From contig WPIO01000666.1 of NCBI GenBank assembly GCA_009760855.2, positions 1 to 13,283 of the forward strand: DNA of 13,283 bases, read 5' to 3'. Every line of letters begins with the position of its first letter. Position 1 is the first letter of the stretch. This DNA comes from Cristatella mucedo. Its lineage: Eukaryota; Bryozoa; Phylactolaemata; Cristatellidae. A program made the position numbers and the translations under genes. Of this stretch, positions 1-8,200 are shown one piece after another. The notes under the pieces are model-generated. The model made no database searches, was not told the DNA's origin, and saw nothing but the letters and a program-made list of their open reading frames with translations.

Positions 1-88
1 ATTTCTGGAACACATAGCCCTCTGATTTTGATTGAAATACCCTTTTTATTGCTTTAAGGCATTTCAGGATATCCTGACATATTCTCAT
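1..88 (-). CDS. 5' start of an unrecognised ORF running off the left edge
   Basis: An ATG at 86-88 (minus strand) opens a frame of 29 codons that is uninterrupted to the window edge. The start MRICQDILKCLKAIK is basic and probably helical. I recognise no family. The case for a real gene rests on position: a TATATAGAA box lies 13 nt upstream (101-110), the same box found before other ORFs of this element, and the preceding minus-strand gene stops at 102-104, inside that box. The gene would therefore be tightly packed behind it. The ORF is too short to exclude chance. Confidence 0.35.
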   Translation of the reverse strand, partial: MRICQDILKCLKAIKRVFQSKSEGYVFQK

Positions 89-100
89 TAAATCCGAAAT

Positions 101-110
101 TCTATATACT
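101..110 (-). promoter_or_regulatory. TATATAGAA box, site 1
   Basis: The minus strand reads AGTATATAGA, followed by ATTTCGGATTTA and then the ATG at 88-86. It overlaps the stop codon of the upstream pseudogene. It matches the boxes at 1791, 2698, 4596 and 4946. Confidence 0.4.
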
Positions 111-1016
111 TAAATCAAATAAAAGCTTATTGATTTTGGTAAAATGTTTTTTATGTGCGCCTCGAGATTTCCTCAGATAATCTACTGCTGCACTAATCGA
201 ACCAACAACTCCAGAATTACTTGCAATCAACTCACGAATCCACAGATCCACTTTATCTAAAACCTCCGCCTCACTCTTAACAATCAGAGGAATTTAAACA
301 ATCCTTTCACCCATTTTTTCATAAGCTTGAACACGCGACATTACTCTAATAGGTCCTCCTCGAAGCCTAATCTTTAGTTCCCACTGTTTGGCATCCTCAT
401 CTAATAATTTCTCGAAAATGTTATGCAATACGCTTTCATCTCTGCTTTCTTCGTATTCTCGCACCATTTTCTCAACGCCTGCTGGCAATTTCTTCCCTTG
501 GGTCAAATCACTCCAAATGCTGTAAATGCTTACTCTAGTGGCCACTACATCACTGGTGTTCCAGTGTTGGGCTAGTGATGCCTAGCTGATCAGCAATGAC
601 GATCTTTCTGAATCTGGCGTCAATCACACTTTTTCTCTGCTCATTCGGTGCATTTGCCTTAGCAGCATTTGCAATCCTGATTAGTTTTTGTACTTCTTCT
701 CTTTAACCGCTTGAGCAGCTCAGCCAACAGTCAGGGAAACGTCAGGCTTTAAGCTTTCTATTAACTGCTTTGTCTCAATTCGTCTTGCAAGAACAGGTCT
801 GATCTCCTTCAACAACTTCGCAAGCGCAAGGTTTCTAGATTCATCGGTTGCTTCCTATAATGCTCGTTGATCTAGATGCACCTCAACAGAATCCCTGTGT
901 TCGATTTGTGCTACAAGTCTCTGAATTTCTAGATCATTTTGCAACTCAGTTGAATCACGCAAATCTTGTACATTCTGCAATTTATTCTCATAACCCAACT
1001 CAATAAGATTACTGCA
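102..1016 (-). pseudogene. helical, probably coiled-coil protein of the DNA element, disrupted
   Basis: A reading sense of about 305 codons can be followed along the minus strand through three frames. It is open from 1016, shifts frame near 692-703 and again near 540-555, and ends at TAG 102-104. In-frame stops lie at 855-857 (TAG), 720-722 (TGA) and 294-296 (TAA). The longest clean segment is 294-545 (SIYSIWSDLTQGKKL onward). The composition is rich in E, K, L, A, Q and R with heptad-like spacing, for example LEIQRLVAQIEHRD and LAKLLKEIRPVLARR, so a mostly helical structural or scaffold protein is likely. No start codon is found; the frame stops being open at 1017-1019, where a plus-strand fibre gene begins. 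I do not recognise the family. The link to the polymerase element is by proximity and the shared promoter-like box. Confidence 0.5.
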
Positions 1017-1789
1017 CTAGCCCCTCCAGTGTCAGATACAGATGCCATCAATCTGTCTTATGCAGTAACTTCTGACTTTGGAGGACAAGTGTTGACAAAT
1101 GTTTCTCCACCATTTGCTTGCTTAGATAATCTTAGTTCTTTACTGCATAAACTGGCGCAGTCATGAGCTCACAGCTAAACTGTACAAATTTTAAAGAAAT
1201 TCCTGGTAACTCAGCAGATAGCACGGGGTACAGTAGTGCTAGACCTTGCAAACCAATCAATTATGGACTTTTAAGGACAATGTCACAATTCTTTGCTGGT
1301 GTTTCCAAGGGAAATCTGGACCTAGGTAACAGTGCGATCACTAATCTGCTAGACGGTGGATTGATTTCCAGGCAGTGTGTAGACATTGCTAAGCAGCAGT
1401 GAAATATAAGGTACCTGAAAATAACTAGTTTTCCTAATTTGCTGGAACTTGGCAACTTTGGTACACAATTCAATGGCAAAGGCACACAATTCTCGTCTTT
1501 TCAAGTCACCCCTGCTGATATGCCAATGCTTGACGCAAAAGGCAATAGAGTAGGGTATGCAGCTCCTATCCCAACATGTATTCCTGTGAGTGTCTCGAAC
1601 TATGCCTCTGTTTCCAATGTACTATGGAGCAGTGATAAAACTGGAGTTTTTGTTGAACTGACTAGTGATAGGACTTATGGACTTACTGAGACTTTGATGA
1701 TGATTGTTGGCATTGACGGATCCTGCAGATACGTAATTAATAACCTTGTAGTTGATAAATCAGTTCGGCTATGTGGAATTTCTGATTAA
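990..1789 (+). pseudogene. phage tail-fibre-like protein, copy 1, 5'-truncated
   Basis: The first recognisable residues are NKITALAPPVSDTDAINLSY (from about 1000), a module found again in the next two genes. The frame shifts near 1150-1165 into a second frame running to the stop at 1787-1789, interrupted by one in-frame TGA at 1400-1402. A second module, GNLDLGNSAITNLLDGG, lies at about 1310-1360. The last 110 residues (from 1439) are not modular. They contain MPMLDAKGNRVGYAAPIP and VFVELTSDRTYGLTE and could be a globular head domain. Repeated short beta-turn units ahead of a head domain are typical of trimeric phage tail fibres; that comparison is by pattern, not a database match. No ATG precedes the first module, so the 5' end is missing. 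The neighbouring copy starts 12 nt after the stop. Confidence 0.55.
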
Positions 1790-1790
1790 T

Positions 1791-1801
1791 TTTATATAGA
1801 A
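1791..1801 (+). promoter_or_regulatory. TATATAGAA box, site 2
   Basis: TTTATATAGAA directly abuts the ATG at 1802-1804, leaving no room for a normal leader after a canonical TATA box. It sits in the 12-nt gap between fibre copies 1 and 2. Confidence 0.45.
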
Positions 1802-2196
1802 ATGTCTTTGGGTTTCAGAAAGAAAGGAGACGGAACAAAAAACTATATCAGAAAAACTTGTGATATTCTTTCTGGCAATTTGAATATGAATGGTAACCTG
1901 ATCAAAAACTTAGGAGATCCTGTTGATGCCGGTGATGCAGTAAATAGAAAATACATTGATACTAATTTTGTCACTAGAGTTTCTAGAGGAACAACAGCAG
2001 ATGATGATATTTATAAGAAAGGATATCGGTTGGTTTATCTTGCTAATCCTGTGAATCCAAGTGATGCGGCTCACAAAATAGTATGCACATACGAAATTGT
2101 CATCAATTGGTGGTGAGATTAGCGGGAATTTTAACGGTGTATGGGTTGATTAATATCATAAATCCTCCTTTTGCTGACACCGATGTACCAAACAAT

Positions 2197-2280
2197 GAGT
2201 ATGTTGTACACAAAGAGTATATCGTATACAAAGAGTATGTCGTATACAAAGAGTATGACGTATACAAAGAGTGTGTCGAC
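2197..2280 (+). repeat. 18-bp tandem repeat inside fibre copy 2
   Basis: Four full units (2197-2214, 2215-2232, 2233-2250, 2251-2268) plus a 12-nt partial unit (2269-2280). The unit is about GAGTATGTCGTATACAAA and stays in frame as E-Y-x-V-Y-K. It expands the K-Y-V-D linker that normally closes one module; the final partial unit rejoins the sense as C-V-D-T-N-F. Only a few substitutions separate the units, so the expansion is fairly recent. Confidence 0.9.
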
Positions 2281-2697
2281 ACCAACTTTTTTAGAAGGAC
2301 TGGAGGAACTTTGAGTGGGCCTCTAGACATGCAAGGAAATGTAATTAGAATAACATCTGATCCTGTTGATCCGACAGATGGTGACAGACTTGGTTATTTA
2401 AATTCGGTGATATAATGGAAATATGGTGGTTGTTGCATATCAAACAACATTTAATACTTTACAAGATGTTGTAAGACCAAGAGGACTTTTTGTTGTTTGC
2501 ATAACCTATGTACCTAACCAGTCGGCTTTAAATTTACTTTTTCCAGCGGCTCTAACGTCTCCTAATAGAAAACAAAGCGCATGGATTCATGTCAAAGTGC
2601 AAAGTCATGGAGCTTTTATGTTAGATGAAAATAAAAAGTTGGTGGAGGCAGTATCAGTAAAAACTGACATGGCTTTTAATGAAAATTACTTTCAATA

Positions 2698-2706
2698 TTT
2701 ATATAG
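2698..2706 (+). promoter_or_regulatory. TATATAG box, site 3
   Basis: TTTATATAG lies inside the 3' end of fibre copy 2, 12 nt before the ATG of copy 3 (2719-2721). It matches site 2 for nine bases. The AT-rich context makes chance more likely here than at sites 2 and 5. Confidence 0.3.
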
Positions 2707-2718
2707 CATTAGGATAAA

Positions 2719-3509
2719 ATGATGACGCGAAAAGTGTGGGAGATGCAAGGCACATTATACTTTGGTGGATATAAAATCTTGAATCACGGCACAACGGTTG
2801 ATGCACAAGAATGAGTTTGCAAAGAATTTTCTTATCATAATTATTTAAGAAAAGATTCAGATCTTGTAGTAAAAGGAGATATATCTGAAAATTCTAAAAA
2901 CTATGTTGGGGTACAGAATAATATAAAGAACACAGATTTATCAACAAAAGAATACCTCGATAACAAAGTTTCTAAATCTGGAACAGATATTAATGGTAAT
3001 CTAAAGGTTCCTAGATTGCTTTACATTGGACGTTTTCTTGGGTTATCAAAACGGGGTGTAACAAGTTCTTTTTTTTTAAATAATAGTAATATATATATCT
3101 TTTAATGCAGCTTTATCTGTTTCTAGGGTAACTAATGTAGGAACAGGTGACACATTCTCTCTTGCAAGATTGAGTGATGTTCAAATCAACAAAACCAATT
3201 TATGAAAACTTTTCAATTTACTTTTTAGATAGTACTACTCTCTCATCTGATAAGCCCAATATAATTAATTCTAATGTGTTTTATAGTATTATAGATTCCT
3301 CACCAAGGATAAAGAGCGCTGCTGTAGAAGTTTATATAAAAGATACACAAGAAGTATTACTTGCAAACATGAGGGCCCTGATTTCACATAGATTTAATGT
3401 GCCCGGTCTCATGAGAAAAGCCGAAAATAATATGTGGTCAATTCCTCAAATACTGTTCGAGACGAGTTTAACATGTCCAACACACCCCATCAACAACCGG
3501 TATTGTTGA
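2719..3509 (+). pseudogene. phage tail-fibre-like protein, copy 3, disrupted
   Basis: The ATG at 2719-2721 (another ATG follows directly) overlaps the stop of copy 2. The first frame runs to TAA 3103-3105 with one in-frame TGA at 2812-2814. It contains LYFGGYKILNHGTTVDAQE and STKEYLDNKVSKSGTDINGN, again the turn / D-A / K-E-Y-L-D grammar of the fibre modules. A long T run (about 3069-3077) sits just before the frame is lost. The sense then passes through a second frame (SVSRVTNVGTGDTFSLARLS, about 3119-3178) and a third (from about 3174), which ends at TGA 3507-3509. The terminal part (KSAAVEVYIKDTQEVLLA) has no modules and may be a head domain. An AATAAA lies 10 nt past the stop. I infer a third tandem paralogue, with lower module similarity than copy 2. 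Confidence 0.5.
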
Positions 3510-3518
3510 TAGTGCAGT

Positions 3519-3524
3519 AATAAA
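3519..3524 (+). terminator. AATAAA polyadenylation signal after the fibre genes
   Basis: AATAAA starts 10 nt downstream of the stop of fibre copy 3. A second AATAAA follows at 3636-3641. In animal DNA either could end the plus-strand transcript. Confidence 0.35.
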
Positions 3525-3656
3525 AACCATTACTTTTTTGCTTTTTGCTTTCGGTATCTCTCCAATTCCTTCACCAAATAATAGGATAGAACTCACCATA
3601 GTAACTCACCATACTAGAGCAGTCACTTACTGACAAATAAATTTAGTTACTTTTCT

Positions 3657-3761
3657 TTAAACACCCCAATCCAGTGATTCCTGTATAAACTCCTTTGGTT
3701 CCACAAATTCTCCAAACTGCCCTGAGTCTGTTGGTTTCTCTATCTTCTTTATTGTTTCCAT
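3657..3761 (-). CDS. 34-residue ORF overlapping the end of the Ala/Ser-rich gene
   Basis: ATG 3759-3761 to TAA 3657-3659, uninterrupted. It starts METIKKIEKPTDSGQFGEF and ends ESLDWGV. Its first 13 nt overlap the stop (3749-3751) of the upstream gene in another frame, a compact arrangement expected of a viral gene set. TTATAA stands immediately before the ATG. The protein is charged, with no membrane segment or recognised family. It is too short to be sure of; it could also be the displaced tail of the gene upstream. Confidence 0.3.
   Translation of the reverse strand: METIKKIEKPTDSGQFGEFVEPKEFIQESLDWGV
3748..3753 (-). terminator. AATAAA overlapping the stop of the Ala/Ser-rich gene
   Basis: Minus-strand AATAAA overlaps the TAA stop at 3749-3751. 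Overlap of the stop codon and the polyadenylation signal is common in compact DNA virus genomes. Confidence 0.3.
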
Positions 3762-4595
3762 TTATAAGAGTATGCTTCTGATCTGAGGCTACCTATAGTT
3801 TCAATTTTGAGATCTTTTAGAAACTCTTCACAAATGGATCCATCGCGGATTTTTTGAGAAGATTCCTGGCATTTTAGAATCTGTGCATGAAATTATCGAT
3901 GCCTTGTATTCAAATACTAGTCGCAATGATTCGAGTAAAGAGGCTCTGATGTTTTCAATCCGGTCCATTGGGAACACGCATATTTTAAGCTTGCGAAATA
4001 GTTGACCCTGAGCCTCTGTTAAATCATATTTGCACTTTTTACTGCGTAGATGCGCAGTTGAAGGTGAAGTAGAAGATGAAGCAGGTGCAGTTGAAGGAGA
4101 TGAAGATGGAGCAGATGATGAAGCAGCGGCAAGTGCAGCAACAGCAGCCTTTTTGTGCACACGTGTTCCGTCTGACATGTCAAGAACAATAGCATAGCAC
4201 TCGTCTTTCACAATTCCGGAGATATCTGGCTTAACTCCTGATGCTCCAGAAATAACTGTGGAAAGGTTAGGAAGTTGATTTGCAATCCATGTAGTGTATC
4301 CAGAGATTTCGCCTGGTGTGTCAACAAGAGCATTAACTTTGCCTCGAACTGTTGTCTCTAGATCACTAGTAACCTGAGCTACACCTGCAGAAATTACTTT
4401 CTGTGCTTCAGCATCACAATCATCAAGGTAGAATTTCTTTACTGAAGTGTCAGTCATTACTGAGATGTCAGAATCAAGCATTTGAGCATCGTAAGCTGTC
4501 ATCCTGGACTTAACTGGGTAGTCAGCATATGCTTTGAGTGCTGCTGCTGATGTTGCAAGATTAGGATCAGTGACACTCGTCGTTGCTGTTGCCAT
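3749..4595 (-). pseudogene. Ala/Ser-rich protein of the DNA element with a late frameshift
   Basis: The longest clean ORF of the left part (4595-3828, 255 codons) starts MATATTSVTDPNLATSAAAL after a TATAGAGAA box. Residues 1-155 are acidic and Thr/Ala/Ser-rich with likely helices (DCDAEAQKVISAGVAQVTSD). Residues 156-185 form an Ala/Ser/Pro linker of low complexity. After a basic RSKKCKYDL comes a more hydrophobic tail, QLFRKLKICVFPMDRIENIR. Near the end, an A6 run on the coding strand (T run 3850-3855) appears to have changed length: in the next frame the sense continues about 34 residues (DGSICEEFLKDLKIE) to TAA 3749-3751. I do not recognise the family. A two-domain, linker-joined structural or core protein is a guess. 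It may have been intact until recently. Confidence 0.6.
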
Positions 4596-4607
4596 TTCTC
4601 TATACTG
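4596..4607 (-). promoter_or_regulatory. TATAGAGAA box, site 4
   Basis: The minus strand reads CAGTATAGAGAA immediately before the ATG at 4595-4593. It differs from the TATATAGAA boxes by one base (T to G). Confidence 0.4.
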
Positions 4608-4661
4608 CGATTAAAAAACGTGCACACACAAAGAACAAATACTTCAACGGCGATAAGCTAA

Positions 4662-4945
4662 TTACATTGATGTTAAAATCTGGACATCTTGTTTTGTCTT
4701 TGGTTCCTCCTTCTTGTTTTCGGATTCGGATAACATTGAGATTAGTTTACCTCGACATTCCATTAGCCTATCACAAGTTTCGCAGATCTCCACAAGGATG
4801 TCGAGATATTGTGTTTCTAGATCAGGAAACAGTTTATCTAGGGAGTGTTTAATGATCCGAGGATCAACACTTTCATCTTTTGCTGGCAAATCTTGAGAGC
4901 AAGATCCCTTGATTGATCACGAATAAGAATACGAGAGACATTCAT
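4662..4945 (-). pseudogene. small charged protein, one frameshift
   Basis: ATG at 4943-4945 directly follows a TATATAGA box. The first frame gives MNVSRILIRDQSRDLALK, then the sense moves to another frame near 4885-4900 (DLPAKDESVDPRIIKHSLD onward) and ends at TAA 4662-4664, for about 94 residues in all. A cysteine-containing stretch, VEICETCDRLMECRGK, is followed by a Lys/Glu-rich tail. The probable structure is helical. It was not recognised. It lies 67 nt upstream of the Ala/Ser-rich gene on the same strand, consistent with a block of small structural or accessory genes. If the frameshift were a sequencing error this would be an intact gene. Confidence 0.5.
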
Positions 4946-4955
4946 TCTATATAAT
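4946..4955 (-). promoter_or_regulatory. TATATAGA box, site 5
   Basis: The minus strand reads ATTATATAGA immediately before the ATG at 4945-4943. It is an almost exact copy of site 2 on the opposite strand, in front of an unrelated gene. Confidence 0.45.
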
Positions 4956-4969
4956 AGTAAAAATTTGTA

Positions 4970-5242
4970 TTATTGTTCATAGTCTGATTCACTAACAACT
5001 TGGATACAAGCCTCAGAATCGAAAACGTCGTCGGAGTATTATTCAATCTCGTCTTCGTAATCAGTGTCGGATTCTGATAGGTTGTTGGGGTCGTAATCAG
5101 GATCATCCGAGTCAGAATCAGTTTCCATTATTAGCTCTTCTGATAGTACTTGCTCAGCTGGAAGTTGTTTCTCGAGTTCTTGTTTTACTACTGTTGCAAA
5201 GAATCCTTCAGGCTCATCACGAAAGAATGTCCTCCATAGTCT
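4970..5242 (-). pseudogene. acidic ORF downstream of the polymerase relic
   Basis: The minus frame is open from 5242 to TAA 4970-4972 apart from one TAA at 5039-5041. It contains FFRDEPEGFFATVVKQELEK followed by a strongly acidic Asp/Ser/Glu run (METDSDSDDPDYD, with an in-frame ATG at 5126-5128). It could be the displaced C-terminal tail of the polymerase, which ends only about 30 nt upstream, or a separate small acidic protein starting at 5128. No family was recognised. Acidic low-complexity tails are easily maintained by chance in GA-rich DNA, so confidence is modest. Confidence 0.35.
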
Positions 5243-5271
5243 CTATACTAAGGAAAAATTTTTCTTTCAAA

Positions 5272-8200
5272 TTAAACTTGGTTTGTGCCATAGAAGTCTG
5301 GATCTCGATTGTCTTTGATTTCGCCGACGATTCTGTGATGTCCGTAGGCATAACTCTGTATTCCACAGTTCAACCAATAATGCTTTGAGTCAAATGCAGA
5401 TACTGCGCGCTTTTCCAATCCTTGAGTTGATACACTGTGTCCTTTTTGTACCATCTTGTGAAAACTCTTATTGAAATTTTTCTCATATTCGTCCACGGAT
5501 GCTGGATCATCTGTCCTCTTCTCGACAAACATTTTATTTGCTGTTCTCAAACAATCCACATATTCATCGTGTTTTAGTTTGCCTTTCTTAACAAAACCTT
5601 GAGGAACTCCCTTGGCTAAATCAAGTATGGCTGCTTAACGACTTTGACTTGGTACAACTTTGGTCTTAGAGCACACATTTCTTCTATTGCAGCGCCCTGG
5701 ACCTCATTGTTTAATTTGCCAAAAGCTTTCTTGTGAAACCAGTCCTTAATTTTGTTCACACTCTTTATCACTATCTTTGCTTTCTATTTCAAGAACAAGG
5801 GAATCTATATCTGTGTATAAGAGTTTTACTCTACTATCAAACGTTGAAACTAGAACATTGTAGCAGAATGTTTGCTTGTGAAGTTTTGACAAATCAAGAA
5901 CAACAGGTCCAATGAACAAAGGTTTGTTTAGCTTCGTTACTTTCTTGCCATGCTCAAATGCAACAAGAGTTTTGTCAAAGCAACAAAATAATTTCATACA
6001 AGGATCCCTCATCAATGTATGATACATTTTCTCGCCATTAGCAGCTCCTGGGTTAACAATTCTAAGACTAACTCGACGTTCGACGTCTTCACAGTTCTTG
6101 CCAAATATCTGATACATAAACGTTTTATAAAGATTTCTGGATAAATCATCTTTTGCTCTTTCATACTCATTCTTTTTTCTGCCCAAACGTCTACGAAATA
6201 TTTAGACCAATCTTCTTGATCAAACGTGAATACTCTGTGAAGCTTGGTTATGCGAAGACCTTGTTTAACAAAGAATTGCAAGTACCAATGTAATGCCCAA
6301 GGAAATTTCGCTTCGGATTAAAATCAGATAACAATTTTTGTGTGGGGATGCTTCCAGTGTCGAAAGAGTTCTGATTTGCGGAGTACTCTTTTTATCAACA
6401 ATTCCTGAAGTAGCGAAAAGAGGAAATTGAAAATTTGAAAAAAACCATTGCGTAAATCATGCAAAGGATTAGGGTAAACAATGTCGACTTCCGTGAAAAT
6501 GCCTTGGGGAGCATTTGCAGCTAGGTTGTAAAATCTTTCTGGAGTCCAGTTAGAAACTAGATCTTCGTTTATATTCCCAGTTGTAAGATACCACTGCGTG
6601 GCAGTAGACTGCAAGCATCCCAGTACATAATGTTTGTGGTTGGCTTGGATTTGTCGTGACCGGGAACTTTTTCATTATTTGCACGTGCGTATCTCTTGCT
6701 TACTTGACAAATGCCGCCGCGCATTGATCTCCTGAAGTAGTGGTATATAGTTGCATCTGTCAGTAGATTCAATTGAGTACCAGTCTTCCAAAGGGCACAA
6801 GACCAAGCGTAATGCGGATTGGACAAGTAGTTTGCGGGATCAAGCTTAAACCATTTGCTCAACCAATTCCTGAAACTTTCAAAACAGTCTGCAAGTTGAG
6901 TTACATCTGCTAGAAGATGATGGTCGTGAAATTCCCCTTAATTCTGTAAGTAAAACAAATTTCTTCATTACTTGCTTTGCAGAATCATAATCCTCTTTTG
7001 TTATACTCTCATAAAAATCAAACGAGGTTCCAAATGCTTTGATTGGCAGAAGAGATTCTTCTTCAAATCGAGATTCAGAATCCCTATACTCATAAGGATA
7101 GACACCTTTTCTAATAAGCAGTGGTAACATTTCTTCTGTATACATAGTAGGATATTTCTGTGAGAATACTTTCTCTGTTACCTTGAAATTAGACAAATCT
7201 GAGGATAGGGACTCAACATTCTTTGAAAGAGATGTCGGCATAAAATGGAAAATCTTCTTAAATTATAATTTGTCTACAGAAAGCATCATGTACTTCTCTA
7301 TCGTTAGGGCAATTGGTTTTGCTAGGAAGTCAAAGTTTGATAGAGATTTCAAAATCAAATGTGAATCATGTCCTTTAAAGTTATGAAAGAATACCGGCCT
7401 TCTCCAGCTGTAAAGCGTGCAGCAACATTGCAACTTCTGAGTGCAATGCCACTAAATTTGCCTGTAAAATGACAATGGTTGAATACTTTAGGTTCTTTTT
7501 CGTCTTCAAACTCTTTAGAACGCATCCAGCATTTATTGACACGTTTTAAGATATCTTTTTCTTGATCTGTACAAGTTTTTTCGCCATCCCACCTCTGGTC
7601 TAAGAAAAGACTGGTTTCAAGCTCCTTGAATTTTTTAAAGTGATTCCAATAAAAATCCAACGCAATCAGGGGATCTGTTTAAGAATATGTCTACTACTTC
7701 ACCCCACTAATTAACAATTAAGTATTAAGCACCGCCACAGGGAACTCTCAACGTGTCAGGAATGACGTTCCCTCCATCCAACTAGCATTTGCTATATTTT
7801 TTCGTGTTTTCACGTGCGGTTTGTTCTTCCAGCGATCCACCATAAAAACTGCACAATCCTTCAAAGCCGATATGACAAGTTTTAACACCAAGACTTTCAA
7901 AATCTGCATCACAGACGAAAGTTTATACAATAAATCTTGAAAAATCATTAAATTCAAGTTCTCTTTTTTGGGGCATTTCATAAATAGTTGGATTACCATT
8001 AGGTCCGTTACAGAGAGCTTGATGATCAAGTAATGCTTTTTGAGCAAAGTGTCTATCGAGATGACAGCGATTAAAATGAAGCAACGAACCTCCACAGCCA
8101 GCTGTTCTAAAAAAAAGCATTAAACTTTGTGATAAGAATGTAATGTTCGTTTTCTTTATGTCTTACAAGAAGAAGATGAATGTGTCTACCTGGTATTTCT

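Larger units (their letters stand above)
1802..2722 (+). pseudogene. phage tail-fibre-like protein, copy 2, two frameshifts
   Basis: A convincing start, MSLGFRKKGDGTKNYIRK, directly follows a TATATAGAA box. Modules follow in order: GNLNMNGNLIKNLGDPVDAG with AVNRKYIDTNF, then YRLVYLANPVNPSDAAHK, then IINPPFADTDVPNNEY, then GGTLSGPLDMQGNV with SDPVDPTDG. The reading frame changes at about 2083-2115 and about 2400-2423, so three frames carry one protein. The last segment (2423-2722) begins VVVAYQTTFNTLQDVVRPRG, lacks modules, and is probably the C-terminal head. The third module carries an 18-bp tandem expansion (2197-2280). Total length is near 305 residues. The stop TGA at 2720-2722 overlaps the next ATG. 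The module grammar G-x-L-x-M-x-G-N-x-I...DPV...DA...K-Y-x-D resembles tail fibres; the function (attachment) is inferred. Confidence 0.6.

Noticed and set aside
2197-2280. CRISPR array
   Set aside because: The 18-bp units are contiguous with no spacers and lie in frame within a coding relic of a eukaryotic genome.
2103-2330. Minus-strand Tyr/Ser/Leu-rich ORF
   Set aside because: It is the antisense shadow of the 18-bp repeat in fibre copy 2.
990-3509. Bacteriophage or bacterial contamination
   Set aside because: The fibre modules resemble phage proteins, but there are no ribosome-binding sites or phage genes, AATAAA signals are present, and the region is continuous with a eukaryotic-virus-type PolB relic and animal repeats.
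7748-8095. 115-codon minus-strand ORF as a separate gene
   Set aside because: It is an alternative frame over the polymerase exonuclease region; the recognisable Exo I-like residues lie in another frame.
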